A model generated the notes under the pieces. It was not told the origin of the DNA, did no database searches, and saw nothing but the letters and a program-made list of their open reading frames with translations. A stretch of 64,000 bases of DNA from Paroedura picta. Taxonomy: Eukaryota > Chordata > Lepidosauria > Squamata > Gekkonidae. Positions 13,163 through 24,356 of the stretch are shown here, piece by piece (the first letter of the stretch is position 1; every line of letters starts with the position of its first letter). The translations under genes and the position numbers were made by a program. The stretch is from NCBI RefSeq assembly GCF_049243985.1, contig NC_135381.1, positions 20,323,345 through 20,387,344 on the forward strand, given 5' to 3'.

Positions 13163-14563
13163 TTAAACACGCCTCCTGTTTCTGTAGATGTGGGTGGCTA
13201 TGGCGTCCCGAACCTTGCACCCCTCTGCATAGATTCTTCTTCTCCTTGCTTCAGGGATGTCTTGTGTGTCCTCAAGGACAACAGGATCAGGTTCATCCAC
13301 AGGGAAGGGGATGTTATGTCCCTTGTCCTCGCATATGTTGTGCAAAATGACACACGCGATGATCAGCGGAGTCACATTGTCTATATGCACGTGTAGTCGG
13401 GACATCAGGCAACGGAACCGGGACTTCAAACGTCCAAAGGCACGCTCCACTACATTCCTTGCCCGGGAGTGAGTGAGGTTGTAGTGGCTATGCACGTCTG
13501 TCCTTGGCCGCTTGTAGGGAGTCATGAGCCAGCGTCGTATTGGGTAGGCTCCGTCCCCGAGCACCAACGGCGGCACACGCACGCCCTCAATGGTGGCGGT
13601 GGGGTTTCCTGGAACAAAGACCCCTTCGTCCATGGCTTTCCTGAGGTTGGATTCCCTGAAAACAAGGGCATCATGCCTCCTGCCACTCCACCCCACCTCG
13701 GCATCGATAAACCGGCCGGAGAAGTCCACTGTTCCTTGCAGGAGAACAGAGCAAAAGTCCTTCCTGTTCCCGTACTCTTTTATGCTTCCCCCGGGGGCAC
13801 GGATAGGGATGTGGCTTCCATCGACGGCCGCAAAACAATGCGGGAATCCAAGCCTGGCAAACCCGTCCATACTCTGGAATAAGGGAAAGAAAAGAATATA
13901 AGCCATGGCATGTCAGCGTGGGGTGTATCGCGTCTTCGTTGCTGACCTGTCAAACAAGAAAAAAAATTTAAAGGGCAAAGGGGATAGAATGACACTCACC
14001 GCTCCAAGCCGGTCTCCGAGGCACACGACTTTGCTGAACAATTCCGCCTCCATGGCGAGGCAGAACTCCTTAAGGATATCGCCAACCGTAGTGACTCCGA
14101 GTCCGAATTGCTGGGCTACTGTCCGGAAGTACTGAGGGGTGGCCAAGTACCACAATGCGGCAGCCACCCTTTTTTCAACTGGAACGGGGCGCCGCATGCC
14201 AGTGACTTGCCTCTCCATGCGTCCACGTAGAGCCTCCACGAGTTCAAAAAATGTCCCCCTCGACATCCTGAAGTTGGCAATCCAGTGGTCATCATCCCAG
14301 CGAGTCCACACAAAATTCTCCCACCAGTCAGAGGATCGTTCGTCCACCCAGAACTGTCTGGGGAACCGGACCTCTGCCAGAGCTTGCCAGCGTTTCTTGG
14401 CCGCCATGGTTACCCTTACAGAACGTCTTCTGCTGCTGGTCAGCGTTCCGGCCACCCGTTCTCGGTACTCCGCGATAGCAGACGTCCGACGCGACAAGGC
14501 GATATTCATGCGCTGGACCACCGCGAGCATGTAAGCCAGCAATTGAAAAATAAGCCTCTCCAT
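13163..14563 (-). CDS. PIF/Harbinger DDE transposase (HARBI1-like)
   Basis: Two minus-strand exons, 14563-14000 and 13873-13163, join at phase 0 with GT...AG to give 424 aa. The start MERLIF is the first ATG after a TATA-like box at about 14645. Residues about 125-170 hold a helix-turn-helix (FRTVAQQFGLGVTTVGDIL). The catalytic DDE_Tnp_4 fold follows: D206 in FAAVDGSHIPI, HDALVF near 255-260, D295 in LGDGAYP and E331 in ARNVVERAFG. The spacing of 35 residues between the last two matches PIF/Harbinger. All three catalytic residues are present and the frame is open. It should cut and paste the element together with a Myb-like partner. HARBI1 is the domesticated vertebrate relative. Confidence 0.9.
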
Positions 14564-14639
14564 TGCAACGTTGACCTGTGCTGCGGGCAGTAGGCTACGC
14601 AAACAAAAGAGTGAGGCCGACCGCGTGTCTGCCCAGGTG

Positions 14640-14647
14640 CATATAAG
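14640..14647 (-). promoter_or_regulatory. TATA-like box of Harbinger transposase
   Basis: The minus strand reads CTTATATGC about 80 bases before the ATG at 14563. The motif shares TATATG with the box in front of Myb-like gene 1. A CCAAT motif lies further upstream near 14750. Confidence 0.45.
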
Positions 14648-15088
14648 CAGGTAACCTGTGGGCGTGTACTGTGGGCGGGGATTAACCAATCAAACATGTC
14701 AATGCATCTGGTTCCTAGAAAACAATAGAAAACACGTTCCAAGGGCGCCAATGATTGGACGATAACGCGTTGCTACGGGGTTTCCTGGGTTTTTTAAAAA
14801 AAAAGGGAACCCCGACAAGTTCGGCTTCAGGGTCGAGGTCAAAGGTGTGCCTGCAGTTTGATTGACGGGCACGGGAGGCCAGAAGCGCTAAAAAGGGACC
14901 TCCTTTGTAGCGATAAGACGGAGAACCGGAAGCCTGTGGGTTACGAAAGTGGCGAGAAGTGAAAGTGCCAAATTCCGCAAAAACCGCAGCTGTGCGTTAC
15001 GGGCACGGCTAGTTACATTTCGCTACTTGAAGTAGCGCTTTCACAAACGGCAACCAAATAGCAACTTTGAGCTCTGTGCGAAATGGCC

Positions 15089-16094
15089 CTTGGGATATTC
15101 AAGCAAGTCAGAGAATATGTTTTTATTGTAGCTTGTTGGCAATTCCAAAGCAACAGGTCATGTCTTGAGGGCTGTCAAGAGGGAATGCATGGGCTCCAAG
15201 GCAGCTTGGCAACTAAGCCTGTAGAGCAGAAGGTCACATTCCCCAGTGAAATCTTTCTCTCTACTTGGGGGAAAGCTGCACTGCAGGGGGTGGGGACTTA
15301 ACCAGGATCATCATTCATCATAATTTTTATATGACATTATCATCAAGTAAGCAAGATAATTGCATAGCGGAACAGGAACCCACTGGGGTCTTAGGAGGTT
15401 CCTGGCAAAGCTGACAGTCAGCTTTGATGCTATTGGTGGACCTTTCACAGGGAGGGCAGCTGCAAAACAAGGAAAGAACCCAGAGATCAGTTCAGAAATA
15501 GGAGCTCTGACTAGTAGAGGGGTAGCACTGAGTCACAGCAGGAATTCTGCTTCAGAAAACTGGAAGCCAGCCAGCAGCTTTCTAGGAGCCTTGGAACTGC
15601 CCATAGAATATCATATAAACAACAAAATAGCACATTACACCTGGAGATTTGCTTTTGATCTCTTGGCTTTACAAATCCTGAAATATAGGTAGGCAAAAGG
15701 TATTTTGGGAATATATAATCCAGAAAATGGCACAGATGGGGAAAAGTGGAGCACTTACCGTCAGTATGGCTGTTGCAATGGGCATAATGGGTAGTTTAGC
15801 CCCTTCTACTGTTCAAATTTGAACAAGAGGCTTGTGTTTCCATCCAGGTGGTAGCCCTGCTTGATGGCATGCTGAATCTTCATTTCTCTCAAAGTCTTGT
15901 CACACAAAAAAGTTCTGTTCTTAAACCCATTAGTTTAGTATAAGCCAAGACTCCCCTACCGCACGGATTTCCACTAAAAGATACCCAGCAGCCAGTACCT
16001 TCCACACTTAGGCTGCTTGTATCCCAAGAGATAATATTCTGTGCAAAGCAGAATCCAGATTCCTGGAAATTTTTTGTTTGGGGGACAAACTAAG
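15089..16094. other. Intergenic stretch without recognised features
   Basis: This sequence to the right of the Harbinger element has no convincing frame, repeat boundary or gene. Confidence 0.45.
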
Positions 16095-16210
16095 TTTGTT
16101 TTTTGCAGTCCTGCCCCCTGCTATCCTCTCTGAATGGTGATTTTTGGGATTGAACCTGGAACCCTGTGCAGAGAAAGTGTGCAGTTCTACCACTTCCTGA
16201 TGAGGGCCAC
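16095..16210 (-). repeat. tRNA-like SINE fragment
   Basis: The minus strand reads as a tRNA-type head, with 'ggtagaactgcacac' and the box-B-like 'GGTTCAATCCC' (plus strand 'gggattgaacc'). Its 3' part is replaced by the hAT element that begins at 16223. Confidence 0.45.
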
Positions 16211-16222
16211 TATATTTTAGGG

Positions 16223-16358
16223 CAGGGGTAGTCAACCTGTGGTCCTCCAGATGTTCATGGGCTACCATTCCCATGAGCCCCTGCCAGCGTTTGCTGGCAG
16301 GGGCTCATGGGAATTGTAATCCATGAACATCTGGAGGACCACAGGTTGACTACCCCTG
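16223..16358. mobile_element. Palindromic hAT-type MITE, copy A
   Basis: The ends CAGGGGTAGTCAACCTG and inverse enclose an almost fully palindromic 136-base element. The flanks are ttttaggg and atttaggg, a 7/8 match to an 8-base hAT target duplication. Relatives lie at 36677, 36909, 40780 and 61241. Confidence 0.85.
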
Positions 16359-16435
16359 ATTTAGGGAACATGAAATCAGATCCATGTGATTTTAGCATCT
16401 CCCTGTGTATCATTTAAACTGGGAGAGGGACCATA

Positions 16436-16765
16436 AGAACACAAGAGAAGCCATGCTGGATCAGGCATCCAGTCCAACACTCTGAGACATACTGTGTCCA
16501 AAACCCATGCCATTAGGAAGTCCACCAGTGGGGCCAGAAAGCCAGAAGCTCTCCCAGTGTTGCCTCCCCCCAAGAACCCAAGAATACAGAGCACCACTGC
16601 CCCAGACATAGAGTTCCATCTCTACATTGTGGCTCATTGATCAGCCTCTGCCCCGTATACATGTCTTATCCCCTCTTGAATTTGTCTGTGTTTATAGCCA
16701 CCACCAATTCCTGCAGCACTGAACTCCATGAGTTAATTACTCTTTAGGTGAAGAAGCACGTCAGG
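16436..16765. repeat. Interspersed repeat (LINE 3'-end-like)
   Basis: It begins 'aagaacacaagagaagccat' and continues 'gctggatcaggcatccagtc', 'tccaacactctg'. I recognise the motif series as a high-copy squamate repeat but cannot name the family with confidence; a CR1/L3-type LINE tail is likely. Confidence 0.5.
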
Positions 16766-17470
16766 CCAAATCAGATTGGGGCCACATTACTGGGGCAGCA
16801 GGGTAGTAGTTAGCATTTGGACTTTCTCAAGAGAAATCCTTCCAAGCAGCTATTAAACCTGATAGGAAAAAGGCAAATGTACCTTTCTTTTCTATGTGTA
16901 AAAATAGTTGGGGTGTGGGATTTTTTCTCAGAAGATTTAATCTCTTGCTGCTGTGGTTCCAATCCAGGCCCCACTCTCCAAAGCTACTTAAAATAATTAA
17001 GTTACACATCAGATGGTTGTAGTTTATTCCTCAGAAGGCACCTCAAGAAAGCATACAGCGGCATATTTTGCAGGCCTTGAGGGAGAGGTGGTCGTTGCCC
17101 CTTGCCACTCACCTGGATACTTTTAGCCTTCCAGGAAATCAGAGTGGCGCTTCACAGGAGCCAGACAGGTTGCAAACATCCACATTCAAGTGCTGCCTTT
17201 TGGAAGGCCCTTAGCTTAGTCTCTAAATCAGTCTCTTGAACGTCTGACCTGCTTAAGCAAGCATGCCTCCCCCCCCCCCCCGTCCTCGCCAGTTAAAACA
17301 ATGAGATTAGCATCTGGTTTGTATGCATGCCTGCAGCACCAATTGCCTTGGGATGCCCCTGGTTAACAGCAGATTTGTGGTGGTGGTGGTGGTGGGGGCA
17401 ACTTCCTTCAAAAGATCAATCCATCCCGTTTTTTCAGGTGGCAGAGCGCAGTTCAACAAGAGCCAAAGCA
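16766..17470. other. 3' flank of the LRR gene; low-complexity tracts
   Basis: A C-run lies near 17270 and a short (GGT)n tract near 17375. No further gene is visible. Part of this may be 3' UTR of the minus-strand LRR gene. I could not pick a convincing polyadenylation signal. Confidence 0.4.
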
Positions 17471-18766
17471 TTAACTGGTGGCTGCATCTGGTTGCCCACC
17501 TAAGGACCAAGCGGCAGAGAGACAAAGGTGCAAAGTGAGCAGGAAGCAAAGCAGTCTGTTGAGAGCAGCAGACGGAGGAGAAGCACCACCCGTGTGGGGC
17601 CTGTCACAGGCATCCTCCTCTATTAGCCCTTCTGGAGGTGAGCAGCTGGCCAAGGCATCTTGGGCAAGGAGGCTGAGCAGGGACCTGTTGTGTACCACAG
17701 GGATGGCGCAGTGCAAGCCCTCAATCACCCCTTGGTAGGTCAGTATCCAAGCTGCAAACCACAGCATCCCACAATCGCACTCCCAGGGGTTGTGGGACAA
17801 GAAGACGTATCTCAGCTTAGGTAGTTCCATGAACAGGCGGCTGGAGACATGGGTCAGGTTATTTCTGTTTAAATGAAGAAAGCTGAGTTCCTTTAAAGGT
17901 GAGAAGGCAGCACCTGCAATGAACATGATGCGATTGTTGTTCAGGTACAGTTTCCTCAGGCTGCACAAGCCGTAAAAGGAGCAGTTGATCTCGGTGAATC
18001 TGTTTGCCTCCAGGCGGATGGTCTTGAGCTGAGCTAATCCACTGAAAAGCTGGTTAGGCAAATTGGAGAGACGATTGTGCCCTAAATTTAACACACAGAG
18101 CTTGTCTAGTTGGAGAAAGGCATCATAATGGATGGTCCAGATTCGATTCTTGCGGAGGTTCAAGTCCTCCAGAGCTCTCATGGCCTTCAAGGAGTCTCTG
18201 CCAACGGCTTCAATGTGGTTCTTCTCCAGAGACAGCCTCGTGAGACTGGTCAACCTTTGGAAAGCTTGTGGGATATAGCGCAAGTTGTTGGCGGTCAGGT
18301 CGAGTACTTCCAGAGAGAGCAAGTGGGAGAACACAAACGGGTGGATCTCAAAGAAGTTGCAGTGGGATAAGTCCAAGCTGATGAGGTTGTCTAGACCTTG
18401 GAAGGTGTTGGCATGAAGGTAGGTCAGCCTGGAATTCCTGCTGAGAGACAGGGCCCTCAGGTTGCAGAGGGATTTAAATGCACCTGGGTATAAGAAAGTT
18501 AGATTGTTGTGATCCAGCCAGAGGCTACTCAGGAAGGTGAGGTTGCCAAAGGCATCAGCAGCCAAAATACGCAAAAAATTATTGGATAGGTTCAGGGAGA
18601 TTGTAGAAGCTACGATGTCTCTTGGGAGGCTTCTGAGTCCAGCTCTTCCACAGTAAATAATTGCATCAGAAGAACATTTACACATGGGTGGACATGCAGA
18701 GGGAATTGTACCCAGCTCAGACCTTAGAGAACCAGCAGAAAAAGAAAGGAAAAATAAGAACAGCAT
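17471..18766 (-). CDS. Nyctalopin-like leucine-rich-repeat protein
   Basis: One open frame of 431 aa. It has an LRRNT cysteine cluster (C25, C29, C31, C39), eleven or twelve typical LRRs (about 53-325, e.g. LSSLWLDHNNLTFLYPGAF, LEVLDLTANNLRYIPQAF), and an LRRCT (NPWECDC at 326-332, C353, C375). A hydrophobic segment at 404-420 is a candidate GPI-anchor or membrane signal. The offset repeat 'SRLTYLHANTFQGLDNL' and the overall order resemble nyctalopin, a photoreceptor-bipolar synapse protein; Nogo-receptor-like proteins are an alternative. The start is uncertain. The apparent signal peptide MLFLFFLSFS is coded by a pyrimidine tract ending in CTCTAAG (18723), so it may be an intron end, with the true signal peptide on an upstream exon. 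Confidence 0.8.
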   Translation of the reverse strand: MLFLFFLSFSAGSLRSELGTIPSACPPMCKCSSDAIIYCGRAGLRSLPRDIVASTISLNLSNNFLRILAADAFGNLTFLSSLWLDHNNLTFLYPGAFKSLCNLRALSLSRNSRLTYLHANTFQGLDNLISLDLSHCNFFEIHPFVFSHLLSLEVLDLTANNLRYIPQAFQRLTSLTRLSLEKNHIEAVGRDSLKAMRALEDLNLRKNRIWTIHYDAFLQLDKLCVLNLGHNRLSNLPNQLFSGLAQLKTIRLEANRFTEINCSFYGLCSLRKLYLNNNRIMFIAGAAFSPLKELSFLHLNRNNLTHVSSRLFMELPKLRYVFLSHNPWECDCGMLWFAAWILTYQGVIEGLHCAIPVVHNRSLLSLLAQDALASCSPPEGLIEEDACDRPHTGGASPPSAALNRLLCFLLTLHLCLSAAWSLGGQPDAATS

Positions 18767-19616
18767 GTTCTTGGCATAAGCAGAAGAGCATCAACAATGC
18801 TGTGCAGCTCTTTTTAAAGTGGATGGAAGATGGACCCCGTGAGAACAATGAAGTTTCCTACAGAAAGGAAATGAGCACAAGGAAGCTTAAGGATGCTGGC
18901 AGGGATAAAGTTCTTAGTCAAATGAGAGCCAATGTGCTGTGAAGAGCCAGGGTGGATGCTAGTGCAGGTCATCAAGGAGAGGGTTACATGGTTGTAAAAA
19001 CATGTAGAAAACCAGGGTACAGGCTGTCCTAGGACTCATAAAATATAAAGTTGAGTGAAATCACGGATAAGGGGTATCAGATTTGCTAGTACCAGGATGA
19101 AAGGTCATTGCACAAAAATGGGGAAAACTTCATCCTTCTTTCTTTGGACAAGCTATTTAAGGTCTACGATGTTGCATTTATGATTACGCCAGCTGCTACT
19201 GCATGGGGAATGGAAGGAAGGCAAACTCATAATTGGGTTTATTAGAAACCTTATTTTTGATGTCTTGGAATTATGAGATACAAATAATGCAGATCTGGTT
19301 TACTTTTACGACTAAAAAGAAACTGGCTGGTTAATGCATTAAACAAAATATGGATGTAAAAACATAAGAAAAGAGAACTGACAGTTTTCATTTATTCAAG
19401 CTTTTTGAAAAAGATATACAAGTACAATTCAATTTACAATTACAATTGTACACTTTCAAGTACAATTCTTTGTATATTGAGTTAGTAACACTCTCCTTCA
19501 CCCAAGCCAGACTGCCCCCCAAGCCATATCCCATCTAAGTGTATAGTTCACAGACATAAACTGTTTCTGATCTATTTCTGTACTTGCATTGCATTCTGGC
19601 TCAGCCAAGGCAGCTA
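18767..19616. other. Upstream flank of the LRR gene
   Basis: Mostly A/T-rich, unique-looking sequence. A short inverted patch occurs near 19415-19470 (repeated 'tacaatt' words). An upstream exon of the LRR gene could lie here or further right; I cannot define one. Confidence 0.35.
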
Positions 19617-19885
19617 GTTAGTGGGGCTCCAACCTCCAGGTGGGGCCAATTGCAACTGGTCTGCAAATATCAGTTTCCCTGGAGAAATGGGCAGCTTTGG
19701 GGGGCAAACACTATGGCAGTACAACCCCAGTTGAAAGAAAAGAGGGTGGGGAGAAGGCCTGGAGGGGAGGCAGCACTCCGCCGACCTTGACAATCCCTTG
19801 ACAGGGATTTGGACTCTGTAGTCTGGAGCTCAGCTGGAATTCTGAGAAGTCTCCAACCTCCATATGGAGTTTGGCAACTCAGTGG
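19617..19885 (-). repeat. 'Gccaactccaggt' family repeat, diverged
   Basis: It holds 'ccaacctccaggtggggcc', 'tttccctggagaaatgg' and 'caacctccatatgg', in the order seen in the better copies at 32515, 52505 and 52842. The interior is interrupted or diverged. Confidence 0.45.
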
Positions 19886-21199
19886 CAAGAAGGGCAATGC
19901 CCAGTCAAGCTGAAGTCGAATGGGGCTGGCCGGGCAGGCCAAAGGATGCCATTCCACCTCTTTACTTCTAGCTGTTTCTTTTCATCATGCCTCCCTGCAA
20001 GGGCAGGGCACTTTCCCAGCACCATTTTTCCTCACAGAAATCCCCTGAAGGAAGCCCACCAGCCACATCCTCCCCCGTTGTCTTCAGCATCTGGTATTCA
20101 GAGGTATATTCCCTCTGGACTTGGAGGTTCCATTTAGCTAGCATGGGTAGTAGCTTGTTGTAGACATATCTTTTATGAAACTGCCAATACCCCTGGCCGT
20201 TCTCTATCATATTCCTAGGCACTCACCCAACCTGAAGGAAACTGAGAGAATTTCTGAAGGGTTCTGATTTGTTGGCAGGTGGCACCAGTACTTGCAGGCC
20301 CTCAGACTGATTAAGTGGCCCTTTCCCACCGTTTATATGCATTTTCCTCATGTGTCAAAGAGTTAAAAGAACACAAGCTTTCCTGGGTTTAGTTCCAAGC
20401 AAGCAACAGTTGAATTCTGTTTATGCTGAGCTTGGAAATTCTTATATTTGGGAGTGAAACTTGTTTGCATCCCACCCCAAAACAAAATACGCAGGGACAC
20501 AAGTTCCACTCACAGTGGCAGGATGATAGCTTTTCCATTCTCATGTGTGCTATGTCCTGCTCAGCCACTGCGGGCTGCAGCCACCCTTGTGGTATGATCA
20601 ATCCAGCTCCTTCTTTGCTCACACAAGGTCAAGGCCAGAGCAAGAGTGCGGCAGAAGGGGCCTGTCATCCAGAATCAGGGATCTGCTCAGTCTTTTCTCA
20701 GAGCCTTGGCAAAAACACAGCCAGCCCCAGAGTGCCGCTTTGGCCTGAACAGATCACCATGTTTAGCTTGAGACTAGATATTAACTGGCCTAGCTTCCCT
20801 GCCCCCACAATGACAGATTCAACAAAGCCCAAACAAAATCCTTCTACCGCTCTGAAAGGCTCGAGCTATCTCTGCAACGGAATTCCCTCATTTTTAATCT
20901 CAGTGCCTCCTTCTGTCTCTTGGGGGCAAATTCTAGGCATTCCGAGGCCAAGAGGTCCTTCTTGGCCATTTCCTCTTCCATTTGGTTCCCCTCCTTTATA
21001 GCTCACTCCCCCACGCTCCTCCCCATGCCTGGAATCAAGAAAATATATTTCTTATAAAGCAACTGGAGAAAAAGAATAGTCTCAATTAATTTCAATGTGG
21101 ATTTTTGATGGAGAAATCAGTATTCTCCATTGTCCAAACTACCATCACTGCCAAAATTACAGATTGTTCTCTCCCAATTAAAACAAATAAAAAAACAGA
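19886..21199. other. Intergenic stretch without recognised features
   Basis: An open frame of 192 codons (20423-21001, +) exists, but its composition looks non-coding and I recognise no domain. No repeat boundary is clear. Confidence 0.4.
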
Positions 21200-21862
21200 A
21201 GTCTATCGGACTGTCTGGCCACAGTGATCCATGTGACGGTCACCTCCAGACTGGACTTCTGTAATTCGCTCTACGTGGGCCAACCCTTGTCCTTGACCCA
21301 GAAACTCCAGCTGGTACAGCATGCAACTGGTGCAAAATGCAGCTGTTAGGGTTCTCACCGGTATACCTTGGAGGGTCCATATCCAGCTGGTACTGAGGCA
21401 GTTGCATTGGTTGCCAGTTCTGGCCCGGATAAAGTTCAAGATTTTGTTTTTAACCATTAAGGCCATCTGTGGCTTGGGCCCTACCTATCTGAGGGATCTC
21501 CTGTGTCCTTATTCCCCCTGCAGGGCTCTTTGCTCTGCGGGTACCAATCTTTTACAGGTCCTTGGTCCCAGAGAAATATGCCAGGCTTTTGAGCCCTGGC
21601 CCCATCTGATGGAATGAGCTCCCGGGAGATCTTCTGCTAGGTCTTTGGTTGAGCTGGGGATCTGAAGATCACTGGATCCCCCTCAGGCTCTGCTAGGTCA
21701 TCCAGCAGACCCCCTGGTGGCTGTTTGTAGAGGGACGAAGGGAATTTTCACTATCTTGATGTTTTATTGGGGTGTTGATTTTAGGGGAGGGGCTTTATAT
21801 TGGGGGCATGACTTTCTTGTAACCCACCTTGAGCTTTGGAGTAAGGCGGGCTATAAATCGAA
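21200..21862 (+). mobile_element. L2 LINE, 3' fragment
   Basis: Translation in pieces gives the end of an L2-type reverse transcriptase: SRLDFCNSLYVGQ-like start, LQLVQNAAVRVLTGIPW and LRQLHWLPVLARIKFKILFL, AICGLGPTYLRDLL. The frame changes at least once between the first and second pieces. The 3' UTR ends 'acccaccttgagc...ggcgggctataaat', typical of L2, and runs into a GATA microsatellite. The element is truncated at its 5' end. Confidence 0.85.
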
Positions 21863-22056
<194 letters not shown>

Positions 22057-23029
22057 GATCAAAAAGAAACTTTACCAGACCCTTGAGATTGGAAGAATGA
22101 GAGGCAGAGACATAGAGAGAGAGGCTGAATATTACAGTCAACTTAAGAATGCATTTCTTCAGGTGTGTTTCAGTGTAAATATGCAGACTGGACTCAGTCC
22201 AGTGGAGGCTGAAGGAATGCCCCTATGCTGCAGTGCAGAGATTTCTGACCTACAGACAAGGTTACTTGTGTCTTCAGGATGGGAGCCTGATGGTTCTGGG
22301 GGATCAAGTTTGGTGAAATGAGTCAGGGGGTCTCTTCACAGTCTTTCCCCCTGATTTCCCTAAAAGCAGCAAGGATGAACTTGTGTCCAGCATCTGGATC
22401 CCACATTGAAGCCTTGACATGCCAAGGAGTTCTTAAACTCAAGAGGACAATTTGACAGCCACGCCAGAACATTATGAAACATTGCGCTGTTTTGAAGTTT
22501 CCATGCTAGAGAAGCCACGTTGTAGAATCAGCCTCCCTGCTGAAGCCCGGGGAAGCAGCTTTTCCAAGCATATCTGCTGATTCAGAAACAACCCAGGTGT
22601 CAGAAACCCTACGTTTTTCTGCCATGATTATACTCTGCTGTATGTTAGAGTGTACCTGGCCTTTGTGCCATGATGTAACCCAGAGGCCTTCGTTTGACAC
22701 CCTTTCCTGCCACTATATTTGTTTATCATCCTCCCCATTTTTCAACTCTCTTTCCTTATTGCCCTGTAGTTTCCCATACCTACCTTTCCCTTGAAGCCCA
22801 AGTGATTACCTCTTTGTTTTGACTCCTTTGAATTGTGTCTGGTTTGAGTTCCCAAGGGAGGGGGAAGTTCCTGTATTGCTTACCCTATGCTTTGTGAATC
22901 AGTTGTATGTCTCACATGCATTAGGTACTTGCAATTATCTAATTAAAAAAAAAACTTTCTTCAAAAGGTTTACTTATTTAGAATTTGAAGTCTCTCACAC
23001 CAGGTAAAGGTGGGAGGGGGGAATCAGAG
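22057..23029. other. Intergenic stretch without recognised features
   Basis: Short open frames only. No domain, RNA gene or repeat boundary is recognised. Confidence 0.4.
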
Positions 23030-23300
23030 AAAAAACCTTTGAAAACCTTTTTACAATCCTCCTCCATGTGTCTGGTTTGATTCCCTGCTCCCCCACATGC
23101 AGCCAGCTGGGTGGCCTTGGGCTTGTCACAGCACTGATAAAGCTGTCCTGACCGAGCAGTAATATCAGGGCTCTCTCAGCCTCACCTCCCTCACAGGGCG
23201 CCTGTTGTGGGGAGAGGAAAGGGAAGGTGATTGGAAGCTGCTTTGACACTCCTTTGGGTAGAGAAAAGTGGCATATAAGAGCCAATGCTTCTTCTTCTCC
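23030..23300 (+). repeat. tRNA-derived SINE
   Basis: It contains 'ggtttgattccctgctcccc' (box B), 'gccagctgggtggccttggg', 'ctgttgtggggagaggaaag' and ends in 'cttcttcttctcc'. Its middle carries a segment seen reversed in the minus-strand copies at 4075 and 31625. Confidence 0.75.
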
Positions 23301-24135
23301 TAACCAGTGTAAATGTGTGTCAGATGCTTTCAGGGCCTAGAAGCAAGTTTGCTGCATTACAGGCATGAAGTGTCACATTTGTTGATGGGGGAGAGGAGCA
23401 GGCCCAAAGGCCAGGAAATCCAAAGTGTAGCAGAAAATCTGTGACCTTGACTGTACCTAAAATAATAAATAAAAGAACAAATAGTCATGAGAATACCATG
23501 ACTATTTTTAAAAATGTTCTTGTTCTTGGGATGATGCAAGGGAGCTTAAAGGCCTGAGAACAGGATGACCGCAGACAACAGGTTCCCATCCTTTCAAGGA
23601 GCATAGTTTCAATTCCATTCTATCATTTTGAGTGTTGGGTAAATACAGTGGGGGGGGGGGGGGGAGGAATGAAGGGGGTAGTGTATGATTAATGACTTGA
23701 AGACATGTCAGGTTGGCAGCCCTTGAAGCCAACCCTCGGAGGACACTCTTCTCACTGGTGAAAGATTAAAATAGCCCCAGCTTGGCATCCGGGGGAAGAA
23801 ATGTTTTGTGCTGCTCTTTCATTCCCCTGGCAGATCATGTTTCATGGCTAGACCAGCAGTGTTTTCCCCTGGCATTGCAAAACGTGCAGCAGATATCTGC
23901 AAGCAGAAAGGAGGAAAGGACAAACTTGAAAAATATTCCATGCAAAACCTCGCAAATGGTGTGTCTGAATTTCTGAAGCAGCGTTGCACAGTGGTTAAAG
24001 CAATGATCCCTCAGCTTTGTGCGTGTGAGGTCCTTGGTGCTTGCCAAGTGTTTCCTGATGCTCACTTTGGTATTTAGTGTTGGCACTGCCCCCGATTGCC
24101 AGGAATCTCCCAAGCCACAGTCGGCAACAGTAAGC
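23301..24135. other. Intergenic stretch, one poly-G run
   Basis: A run of G near 23650 is the only clear feature. A weak tRNA-like head at about 23985-24060 may be a worn SINE. Confidence 0.35.
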
Positions 24136-24356
24136 TGTAGAGCTGCCAACTCCAGGTAGGGCAACCAAAGGTCTCCCACATTTACAACTGGCCATCAGAT
24201 GAAAGAGTTCAGTTCCTCTGGAGAAAATGGCTGGTTTAGAGAGCGGACTCTGTGGCTTTGTACCCTGCTGAGGTCCCTCCCCAAACCCCACCCTCCTCAG
24301 GCTCCACCCCCCCCCCCAGATCTCCAGGTATTTCCCAACCCAGAGCCAGCAGCCCT
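24136..24356 (-). repeat. 'Gccaactccaggt' family repeat
   Basis: The left end 'gctgccaactccaggtagg' and the right end 'agccagcagccctac' are imperfect inverse ends. The interior has 'cagttcctctggagaaaatg' and 'tccaggtatttcccaaccc', shared with the other copies. Confidence 0.6.

Larger units (their letters stand above)
7592..15088. mobile_element. Intact-looking three-gene PIF/Harbinger transposon
   Basis: The left end reads GGGGGCATTTCCCACGG. The right end, inverted, reads GGCCATTTCGCACAG. The trinucleotide CTT (or TTG, the two cannot be told apart) occurs on both sides, matching the 3-base duplication of this superfamily. Inside are a HARBI1-type transposase (- strand) and two different Myb/SANT-like genes (one +, one -). 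All frames are open and spliced with consensus sites, and each gene has a polyadenylation signal. Usual Harbinger elements carry one transposase and one Myb-like gene, so the third gene is unusual. About 1.4 kb of left and 0.5 kb of right non-coding sequence is rich in AGCGCT motifs. The open frames argue for a young insertion. Confidence 0.85.

Noticed and set aside
20423-21001. 192-codon open frame on the plus strand
   Set aside because: No recognisable domain, no splice or start context, and a composition like the surrounding non-coding DNA.
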